Assembly: GCF_022581195.2 (NCBI RefSeq)
Contig: NC_061482.1
Coordinates: 558,001 to 622,000, forward strand
DNA from: Helicoverpa zea
Lineage: Eukaryota > Arthropoda > Insecta > Lepidoptera > Noctuidae
Length of the DNA: 64,000 nt
Direction: 5' to 3'
The notes below the pieces were generated by a model. The model saw nothing but the letters and a program-made list of their open reading frames with translations, did no database searches and was not told where the DNA came from. Positions within the stretch are counted from its first letter, which is position 1; the number at the start of each line of letters is the position of its first letter. Position numbers and translations under genes: made by a program. Shown here one piece after another: positions 10,411 to 22,400 of this stretch.

Positions 10411-13400
10411 CTGGAAATAATAATAAGTGACCTTATTCTTGAAATAGGAAATAATCATAATATGGCATCGTTATAGGCCACGTAGAATTGAATTGTTGAG
10501 CCCGAAGGCAACGTGGATTACATTTAGAAATAACTAGAAGTTTTGCAGTAGTCTCTCATCGCTGTAATAAGGCATTATCTTAGAATTTTCTACGCTTAGC
10601 TGTCTATTTTCTGCAACGCTGTTTTTATAACAAATCATCTTAGAAATTAAATAATAATTAGCCCGGTCAAAAAAGACATAAAAGTAGTGGTCAAATAACA
10701 AAAAATCCCGGAAAGCTGAATTTTGGTGGAGAGCTTGGGTTTATCATAATAAATAAAATATTAAAAGTCCCCATCGATGGTGTCTAAGATATACTTAGAA
10801 AGTACATACATACAAATAATGGTAAGCTGACAAAATTATACAATGCAACTGAAAGTTAAACTGTTAACTCCTAACTCCTAACTTTATCTCTGTTTTACAC
10901 ATGATGTTGTAAATTAGAGCACGCCACTATAGTGTCGGTCTTTGAGGAATGGCTCGGGACAGCCCCAATGGCACGGTGGACCACACAGTCCAGGTGCGTG
11001 GGAAGAGCACCGTCGGGTCCTCGTCGAGGCTTTAGGCGGCGGCGACCTCTCGCGTCCGGCCCTGGTTTAGGCCATGGCTCGGGGCGATAGGGAATGGGAT
11101 GCTGTTGCCTCCTTCTGCGAAGCAGTCAGGCTCGAGAAGGAGGAGGCGGAACGACAAAGAGTTCGCACCTCTCATCCCGGCTGCCGTGCTGGACCAGGTA
11201 GACTGTGTCAGCAACCCCAGCGGGGCCCAGTAGGGCCAAGGCCTGCTGAAGCTGCGGGATTGTTCGAAAGAGTTACCGCAGCCCTGGGACATAAAAGGCT
11301 TACGACACGACGGTTTTTAGTCAGTAAGAGTCTGACACTCAAAGCCCTCGTATATACGTGGCTTATATGTGAATATCATGTGTAGTGTGACTCTTTGAAT
11401 CGCGATATCTCAGGAATGGTATCATTTAGGAGAAAAGTGTTGATGGTATTTTTGTAGAAAATTTTAAGATCTACAACTTTGGTCTGATGTTCTTTTTTGA
11501 TAAAACTTTCCGTTTTCGAAAAAAAATCAAAAAACCTAAAATTTTGACATTTAACCTCGAATAACTTTTGACGCACACATGGGATCGATGGGGACTTTTA
11601 ATATTTTATTTATAATGATAAATCCAAGCTCTCCACCAAAATTCAGTTTTCCGGGAATTTATGTTATTTCAAATGTCTATTTTGACCGGGCTAAATGGGT
11701 CGTCTGACGATTGAATTCTATAGAAATTTTCCTTTATCAGGAAAAATTGATTTTCTTTATAAAAAAGTGTGGAGTATAGTTATATAATTGAATTTCTCGA
11801 GAAATAATTTTTCTTTTAAGAACCTGCCGATGTTTCAAGGTTTCTTTACACACGACTTGACCTGCATTGAAACGCATTCAATAGAAAAACGAGGAATGGT
11901 TTCTCTTTCATTCTCTCCTTGGCAAATGTTTTGGTATTTATTACGACGAAACTGTAGCATTGAACGTTTACTATTCTATTCTTTATTGCACAATAACGGA
12001 AAGAATAGGTTCGTCGTTTTTCAAAATGATTCGTTCAACCTTAACATTTCCTATGGTTATTTAGGAAACCTATCTAATCCTAATAATATCATCATCATCA
12101 TCCTCCGAGCCTTCTTCCCAACTATGTTGGGGTCGGCTTAAAATCTAACCGGATTCAGCTGGGTACCAGTGCTTTACAAGAAGCGACTGCCTATCTGACC
12201 TCCTCAACCCAGTTACCCGGGTAACTAACCCTACTAATATCCTACTAATATTATAAATGTGAAAGTTTGTGAGAATGTATGGATGTATGTTTGTTATTCT
12301 TTCATGCAAAAACTGGTGGACCGATTTGGCTTAAATTTGGTTTGTAGATAGGTGATACCCTGGATTAACACATAGGCCACTTTGTACCAACACACCACAT
12401 GGGCGAAGCCGCGAGGGGAAGCTAGAGGTAGTATAACATACTTTATTAATTTCATTCAATTTTTCTAAGATATATGAAATGGCTATATAATTACCTCTGC
12501 TAACAGGTATAGGAGTGAAGCATGATTGCGGGTACACGGGTGCCGGCCGGTCGTAAATCAGAGTCTCTGGGCTGGTCTTATCCGGGTTCCGTATGAGTCG
12601 CCGATGGACCCCTGACGTGTGGGAGCCTCGCACCATCCAGAGGCAGCCGTTCTGAACCGTGGCGTCTTCCAGGGCTATCCAGAAGCCGATGGGAGGAACC
12701 GGTTCCGTGTATAGATATGTCGCATCTTGATGCGGAGTGACTGCGGATAAATAGATCTGGTTATTGGTGTTGTGTGCGTTTTCTTACAAAAACAAGAGGA
12801 TAATAAGATATCTCGTAAAGCGTATTAAAGTAGCAAAAAGTAGAATTTGTTTATTTGGCTTTGTTCTTCGTTAAAAAATAATATTCTCATCAAAGTTTTC
12901 ATGTATATTATGCAGAACGGGCTTTAATTTGAAGGATTACTTCAGGCTTACTAAGTTATTATAGTCTCAGACTGTAGGTATCTGTATCTGCCTTTATTTT
13001 TATTAAAGTTAAGCTCAGATAATCTTGTTTTTAAAAGAGATAACGATATACTAATAGGATTTATTTATTAAAAATTAATAATACAAATATTCAGCATTCT
13101 AGAGCTTAACTAGTATTGGAAAATATTTTATATTTTTTACTAAGTAGTGAAGATTACCTAAATCTGTTTTTAAATGCTCTTACAAAATATTAATACCTAC
13201 CTACAAGCCTTTTTTATTCGTCTGCGTCTCGAAAGGATAATACTCGATAAAAGGCTATCTAACACTATAAAAAATAAACACCACCTAAACACCACCTAAA
13301 CAAGCACCTGTTCTTATATAAGGAGATCAGCCAGCTGCACAGGACTTCAACTAACTGAACCAACTTCCAGACTCTAGGCTGCTCTGATAATGTTTCTAAA

Positions 13401-16400
13401 ACCCTCAACCGAACCCCGTGCCTTGTAGAATAACGAGGCAGTGTATAGATGCATACCTTCGCCTCCAATACCGGGGTTTTTGTAAATATACATGGACTGC
13501 ACCACAGCCGGCTCCTGGAAGCCGAGCTCGCGACAGACTGTCTTCACTCGCTCGCTATACGTGTAGCATCTGAAGATCGGGTGCTGAAGGTGCAACGCGT
13601 GCCCCACCTGAAATATATAGATATAAAATTTTGTACACCAAGAAAATTAACAGGAAATCTCAACCATAAACAGTACAATTGGAGGTCTTATAGCTATTAA
13701 AAGCGATTTCTTACAATGTTACATCCAACAGAAAACTGATGATGATGTCTATACTAATATTATAAAGAGGAAAACTTTGTTTGTTTGTTTCTTTGGTTGT
13801 AATGGATAAACTCAAAAACTACTGGACCGATTTTAAATATTCTTTTACCATTAGAAAGCTATATTATCTGCCAGTAACATAGGCTATGTTTTATCCCAGT
13901 GCGGGCAGTAGCTCCCACGGGACGCGGGTGAAACCGCGGGAAAACGGCTAGTATTTTATAAATTGATAAAATATATTTACTAAGATAGAATGCAACAAAG
14001 ATTGAGTGTACCTTAGTTGTTATTTGTTTGTGAAAGAAAATAAATACGTTTCCATTATTTTAATTATATAATAAGATTAATTGCTACCCTACGCGCACAC
14101 TGTCGCCTAACAGTAGGCCGGCTGTAGCACGGCGATGTTTTTTTTCAGAGAATCGTGAATTTAATCGAAGTTTTTAGTCGGTGTGATAGTTTGGTGCTAG
14201 CTAAGGTGTTCATGACTTTTGTTAACATAAACTTACTTTGTTTAATGATATGCTAGGGTCGACGGTGAGCTCCCCGTCGGGTTTGACTGCGGCGTCCTCG
14301 AAGAAGTAGCTTATGTTGTCGTTGCTGTTTAGAAAGTAGTCTTCTTTCAGATGCTGGAAATGTTGAAGATTGGATTATTTTGGTAGCTGGGTAACTGGGT
14401 TGAGGGGGTCAGGGCAGTCGCTTCTTGTAAAGCACTGGTACTCAGCTACATCCGGTTAGACTGGGAGCCGACCACAACATAGTTTGGGAAAAAGGCTCGG
14501 AGAAAGAAGAAGAAGGGTTATTTTGGTAGCTATGCTATGTCTATGCTTGAGGAGCATGTATGTTTATGCTTGAGGAGCAGAAACTTGATTGTTCCTATAG
14601 AAATTGAGGATAAAAATTTAGGACATTGTAATCTTATATATACCCTTAGATATTTACTGAATTTCAACAATAACTATGCAAATATTCACCGGTTTCTCAG
14701 CGGAGTTGATAGTGGAGAATATGACCCTGTCTTCTTTGGAAGGTATACTCTTGGTAAGCTCCCTCCCGGCTTCCAGCATCTCGTCACATTCCGCTGGTCG
14801 CAGGAAGTCTTCTAAGATCGTATAGCCGTCTTGTTCTAACTGAAATTATCACAAATATACTTGATTTATAAAAAAAAAACATTATAATAGTAAAGTCGCA
14901 ATAGGCTTGTAGAAGTAAGATCAATTCTGAATGTGGGCCTTATCTCACAAGTGTATAAATAATATATTTTTCTGGTTCTATAGCTGAAGAATTCCATGGT
15001 TCGGAAGGCACAGTAAAGTGTAGGTCCCGGCTGTCATTTGAACATCTTTGTCAGTCGTTACGGGTAAAAGGAGTCAGACAGCTTAACAACCAGTCCTATC
15101 GAGGGGTACTGGGTTGATCGGGTAACTGAGATGAGGAGGTCAGACAGGCAGCCGCTCCTTGTAAAGCACTGGTATTCAACCGCACCCGGTTAGACTGGGC
15201 CTGAATGTAGCACCTAATTGTAATCTCACGTCATTATATAGACTAGTTTCCATGATTCATAATGTATCTAGTTTTAGAATGCTATTCTAGGCAGAAATCC
15301 AGGAACATCCGGAGCTATATACTATAGTACCATAAATCAGACAATATAGACATACATTTGGATAATAATATGCTTATCGCATAGTACCTATTCTGTTGTT
15401 CTCGTTACGTGTAATCTTAGCCAATAGTTTGAGTCGACAAAATGTAGAAACACACAATACTTAGGTGGTAAGATAAGCAATACAGACTAATAAAAGAGGA
15501 AACTTTCTTTGTTTGTTTACGTTCTTAATGCTCCGAAATTGAACCTATTTGAAAATTCTCACACTGTACAGAAGCTACAGCTACTGAATCCCCGGTAAAG
15601 ATAGGCTATTATATTTTATCTTGGCAAAAAGTTCCCACGTAGAAACAACTAGTTTTTTCTAAATAAAGATCTGCAGGTCGGCTGTGACATTACTTGTTTG
15701 GATTTTATATCAAAACACTTTCTTAAATGGCTCTCTTCCTTTTTTTAATACTAAATGGTCGTAAATTGTATTGTTTATGTGTGCGTTAAGGCGATGCGCA
15801 CGCGACTACCGCGCCCCCACGTGGTGCTCTATTTTGGGCACTGTACGCGACGCGGAGGGCCTTGGTTTCAAATACTAAATAAAAACCAATAAATACATTC
15901 ATTTTACGACATGTATTTACTAGAATGTTACCAGTTATAGATGTTTACTGGGTTCGAATCTCTTCCTGAGACAGGTATTTCACGACATTTTAAAAAATTT
16001 GCACATACAAACAGTCTGCGTTCTTTTAAATGCAATGTACACTAATATTAGGAAAGATTTGACTGTTTGTTTGTTTGACATGAGTAAGCTCCGAAACTAC
16101 TTGACCGATTTGTAAACTTCTTTCACTGTAGGAAGCTACATTATCCCCGCTGAACATAGGCAATATTTTTTTCAGGTTTTTGTGTTCAGGTGGTAGAAGT
16201 TCCTTTGGGACGCGGGTGAAACTGCGGAAAAAAGGTAGTTTTAAAATATGTACGGATTTATAATAAAGTCGATGTCAATGCACTTTCTCGACGTATTTAG
16301 TGGGAACTATTTAATTTTGTTTAAACATGAAATTCGTACAAAGAAGGATGAGTCAACGCATGTAAAAGTTTGATGGAGCAATTTTTCTTAGTATTTTTCT

Positions 16401-19400
16401 GTGAATTATTTTAGAAGTTTATTGTGAGTATCTTTTAAAACTTTTTTGGTATACTTTTCTAGAGAAAAATTGTAATTGAAAGAATATTCAGCGTTAAACA
16501 TTAATGGCCTTACTACAAAAACTTTAACCACTGTTTTACACTTGTCTAAAAAAATGAGTTTTTGTGGTAAGACGGTAACCGCCTTACCACAAAAACTTTT
16601 TAACGTCAGATTAAGACTTGTCTAAAAAAATGTCAAATTATGACGTTGACATATGGTTCATTTTGGAGCCACATTTTTTTAGACAAGCGTAAAACAGTGG
16701 TTACAGTTTTTGTAGTAAGGCCATAAGAGATTTTAATTATTATTTATAAACAAGTACCAAAGTGAAGGACGTTGATATATACATATATAACGTCAATGGA
16801 AGACAAAAAAGAACAGATACCATCACAAAACAGACCAGATAAATAAAATCTATTTGGTCTTACTACAAAAACTTTAAACCCTGTTTTACGCTTGTCTAAT
16901 AAAATTTTAATATATTAATATAATATAAGACTTCACTCTAAACTTCGCATCTGAATCCGCTGTGAGTTACTACACTAGCGCTACTCTTGCGAGCGTGTTT
17001 GCGAGTTGAACGAAATTAAACTCGAGATTTTGACAGATAAAGTATGCGATGACTTTTAGAACGTTTTGAACCGAATGCGAAGTGAGAGTGAATAGCGAAG
17101 TGAAATGCGAGTTGTAGTCTGAATTTTATAGAATCGATACCTATTCAAGAAAGGGGAAATAAATACAGTGACGAACGTGTAAAGATTTCAGGTAACTGAA
17201 CTATTATAGGTATAAATAATGCTGTAGTTTCTTACTTTATTGTTTGTTACTGTTAGATTTGAAAACTCAGTGTTAGATAGTCCATTTACTGAGAAATTAC
17301 GACGGCTACTTTTAATCCAAGTACTCAAAGTATTTCTTCAGGGTAAAATCGCTGGTAGAAGCTATTCTAATAAAAGCCGATAAATAATTCTACTACGAAT
17401 CTGAAGATTTTAATTTTAGTACAATTTATTGTAACACATCTCAATTGTTATAAAATGATCTTATTATAGGGAAACTAAGTATCAAAATATTCACTACGAA
17501 TCTTAGGTTTAAGAAAAAAACATCAACGTTCAATGCTCTTTTGAAAATTCAATCGCATTGCGTAGTCAAATATTTATAACTCCACGAATATTGCACATAC
17601 GTATCAAATGATACGTACAAAGCGGACGTTACTATTGGTCTTACTACAAAAACTTTAACAACTGTTTTACACTTGTCTAAAAAAAATGTGTCTCCAAAAT
17701 GAACCTTATGTCAACGTCATAATTTGTCATTTTTTTAGACAGGTCTTAAACGGACGTTAAAAAGTTTTTGTGGTAAGACGGTATACGTTTAATACAATAG
17801 CTTTGTCTCAAACATTGGAGAGCTGTAATTACATAGTGAACGGGTAATTAGGGCCAATTATTGTAATTAATGGGGACAGACAGGACGCATCTTTCACCTT
17901 GCTGGTCTTACAACGTGATATAAAAGCACGTGTGTGATTATGAGTGCAAGGAATGCAATTTATTTCTGTAGCCTCTTAACGAGCTACTATTAGGTTGTTA
18001 TAAAATGCTGCCAATGACAACATGCTATATTAATTTATTAATTTTTACTTGCATGATATTTCTTTTTTTTTCTTTTCTCATATTTATTGTACTGTTAATT
18101 TTAATTCTACTTTAATTTTATTGTATTGCCATTCTAGCGCGGCACCCATTATTACCATATCTTTGCTAATATGTGGATAATGTAGTGGGCTGCAATATTG
18201 TTTAATTATTAGTAACTATTTTTGTAACATTTATATTGTAGCTGTTTATTGTCCCATGATGAATAAAAATAAAATAAAATAAAATGACATTTCATGTCTA
18301 AGAAGTGTCAATTTATTTAAAAAAATTGTCTTTCCAAATAAAATAAAACTTCAATAATATACCTAAAACTTTGATAAATGCTATGCAGAAAACCGTAACA
18401 GAATCGGTTCAGCCAAAAGTGAGATAATCGAGCACAAACATACCCGAACATACTTACCTAAGTACAGGAGCACAAATCGAGATCTTTCTTTTAAGTTGCA
18501 AGTATCTTTGCAAGTTACCCGTTTGACTGTGCACGTTTACACTACTTCAAATATTGTCGAGGAAAATTAAATGTAACGTTATTTGACGATCTCGATGGCG
18601 CAATGGTCACCATGCCGGACTGCCGAACCTCAGGTCCCGGGTTCGATTCCCGGTTCGGTCGACATTTGTGTGATGAGCATGCTTGTTGGCCGTGGTCTGG
18701 GTGTTACAATGTGTATTTATAAATATGTATATGTGTAGCTATATATATTGTTTATCAGTTGTGTTAGCACCCAGAACACAAGTTAAGTAACAACTTAGCA
18801 TGGGGCTAATCGACCCTGTGTGAAAAGGTGTCCCGACATTATTTATTATTTGGCATAAACTCTCTTGAAGGAATCGCATGAATGATGAAAGTTAATAGTC
18901 ACACCAACAACGGGATATTTACTGCTAGCGATGGCGAAGAAGGATACTCTTTCACCCTCCCTTGGGTGCCGTGAAAGTTGACTACGAATCTAATTAAAGT
19001 TACCCGTGATATCAACAGATAAATAAATACCATCTTCAACCGACTTCCAGAAAAGAGAGTCTTATATCGAATACCTATTTATTGTCTTTTTTATACTTCT
19101 TGGTAAAATGAAGTAGTTCTTTTAATTAGAAGTAATAATGGATAACGAATTTGAACGGTCTATAACGAAACTGAAATATACTCTGACAAAGACACAATTT
19201 TATTGGGGTTTAGTAGCTACAGAACGAGTTTCCAAAGGACATTATTCTCCGGTCAGCAGTTTCTGGGAAATAATGTGAAATATATCCGTCGTCACATCTT
19301 TCCTGACAGCTGTACAGGACAATAATTATTTTTAAAGCGAATCTTGATCATTAAGCAATTACTGTTTCCTTTGCGCATGAATGTCAGCTAATTTAACAAC

Positions 19401-22400
19401 ACTTATTTATTTAAATGCTCGCATCTGCTTGATTTAACTATACATGCATTCTTTAATTATACGACTTTTTATTAGTACTGCCACCTGCTAAAATAAAGAG
19501 AAACCATTTTAAAAAAAAAAAGAAAGCTACACTCTTCCCGAGTAATGTAGGTCTATTTTATTCTGTTATTGACGCGGGTGAAACTGTAGGAAAAGCGGCC
19601 ATCGTTAACATATCCCAGTTACCACAAGAACTAAAAGAGATCGAAAGATATTTTTGAACATGAAAAATATATTTCTTCATTTAATGAAATATTCTAGTCT
19701 TGAAAACTGTCCACTGCAGTCAAAGCCGTTCTATAAGCGAAATACTAATAATTGTTATTTCAATCAACGTGAATGAGCCTTTGTAACAAAGGGTTTCAAA
19801 CTGACTTGAAACAAAAAATCTAACGATGCCTGTGAACGATAGTCGCCACAACAATTTAAACTCTTTTTAGTAGTTTGTTTATTTTATTGACAACTGCATT
19901 TTCTGCAAAGAGAATCTAACTATTCGACCTATCTATTTACAAAAAAAAAAAAAATAACTTCAGGCTTTCTTACAAAGTCATCTTTGATTTTTGAACGATG
20001 TAGACTATATTAAAAAAGGAGACAAATTGTATACATACATATAAAGTCGCGTTTTAGTAGTGATCAATAATACTTTACAAATTATCGCAGAGCATATTTG
20101 TCGAACATGGAAATGAAAAGATTAATTCATTCATTCACAGGGATTGTCAAAGAAATCCTTCACAAAGGAATGGTTAAGGAAGGAAGGTTAGTGTCATATT
20201 GCCACTACATCTGATATTTTGTTTCGTGCTCAACACTCTTTACTAATAAATAGGTATAATGAGCATCCTTTCCCTGCCAAAGTTTTCGCAAAAAGTTCAC
20301 TTTTTTATGTATGACTGGCTTATCCCGTAGGAACCTCTGCATGAACCCGGACAAAAAGTTTATTTGGAACTTTTATAGGGTAACAATTCTGTCATACATG
20401 ATTGTTGCGAAACTACCCATTTACGCAGCGCACGCAGCGTAAGCTCTCTCAATAGGAAAATACTTATTCCCCGATTTTGAACCATTCTTTATTGGTGCTC
20501 CGCTCCTGTTGGCCTTAGCTTGATAATAGTCTTTAGCCTTCCTCGATGTATAAATGGAGTTTGAAATCGGACCAAACAAACAAATTCTTCAGCTTTATAA
20601 TTTAGTATAGATGCTTTCAATGAGGTTACTCTGTAAGGGCCACCTCCATATACGTACTTATGTAGTACCTAATTGAATGATTGTAAGTGATCTGTGCCAG
20701 GGTGATGTCACCCAACAAAAATCTGGATCATATCGGCGCGTGAGTCATTTGAGAACATTCTTTGTTTTGATTATATAGTGCTGATTTTGCTTTTCGGTTT
20801 GTACCACTAAATGTTTTATAACGTGTTGATAAAACTGCTGCATATGTTCTTTAGCATACTTAGGTATTATCTTTTCGATTACGTGTATGTATAAGTTGAA
20901 GTCGGCTGATGGTTAGAGTGCTTCCGATACAAGAGCAGGTTCTTGTAGTGGTTTTCATAAGTTTCTACAGTTTAGTATTTGTATTTTCACAGTCTAAAAA
21001 AGCTTACTAGTAGCCTACTGAGACTTTCAACAGTATTGTTTTTTTGTGGCGTTGTGAACTTATTTTCCATCACGTACACCTACGTATTCATTCAAAGAGA
21101 TATCTCTTAGAAAATGACGAATAATGAAGTTTCCTTAGCTTATTTTTTTTACAAAGCAGAGCTTAATGATAGTTCAATTATGTTAATCGCCATCTTACAA
21201 TTGTTTTTCGTTCTTTGACTGAAACAATACAATATAAATTGGTGATGAGAACCACTACAAGCTATATAACATGATAAACCAATTTAACTCATAACAGGCT
21301 GCAATATTTTTCAAACCGCTTTAGACATATTTCATAATATTTCTCGAAAATTATTGTAATGACGTGTGCAGCGTATACAGGATGAATTATTATTAGCATA
21401 GTGCTCACACCGACCCACGTTAGTCTACGTAGCTTGGCTAGCTCCACAGTAAGGGATTACTCACTAAATGATCACAGCTATACAAACTTGCTCATATTTC
21501 GAGAGGAAAGTTCCAAAAATACTGAACATTGTAGTTCGAATGATGTGACCAAAGTGTTTACTCTAGTCACGTACAAAGTGAATTTCATCGAAGTTTCAGT
21601 ACCTACCTACAGCGTGTGAAACAGGACTGACCTATCTTTTTATATAACTACGTCACTACAGTACGAGGTAGAATTGTACCTCATTGTGTGAATGTATTTG
21701 TGTTCAGGTGTTCGCTAGGTGTGAAACGATGTTGATGCCAAGATACGATAGTTTATTTTGATCTAAAATAAACGAATATTCCCAAAGCTATAGGAGTTAA
21801 CATTACGTCTTGTTCGCAGTGTATAAACCAGTTATTGTAAAGTGTTTTGATAAGTAGGTATTTTAGATATGAAACATTTGTTTGCATCCATTTGTTTCCA
21901 TTTGTTTGCATTTTATTGTTCAAATATGTAAGGAAGTAGTTGTAGCTACATGGCTTATCACAAGTCCGTATCTACGTTTATATATTGATATCAATTTCAC
22001 TTCACTCTAAATAAACTGAGCGCGCTAAAATTATATATCAAATATCCAAAAATGCGAGTAGCTACATAGATACGCATAGGTACATTGTATACATAGTACC
22101 AACAGTTAAACATTTGTGTAAACAATAGTCAAGAAATGATGTAACGTTCACTACGCTGTGAGAACCAATAGGGCCTTTGACCCCGTTATCTGACTTTACC
22201 AACTCAGTTGGAATGTTTGCATACGATTTGGTTATTAATTTGAGATAAGTACTAAAACAACATGCTTTATTTACTGTGTTACTTTTAGTCAACAGTGTTA
22301 CTCATTATTCAAGCTGGAGGTTTCAAATTTTTAAAGAGAATGCTCTGCTGAATCGATGTGTCAGAATTCAGGGATTCAGTAAATGATCTTATTTGCTTAC

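Noticed and set aside
10239..10430. Plus-strand frame of 63 codons
   Set aside because: It is the antisense shadow of PHYHD1 exon 6.
18590..18662. tRNA gene candidate (good box A and box B)
   Set aside because: I could not fold it into a proper acceptor stem, and it is followed by a SINE body with target-site duplications, so it is a SINE head.
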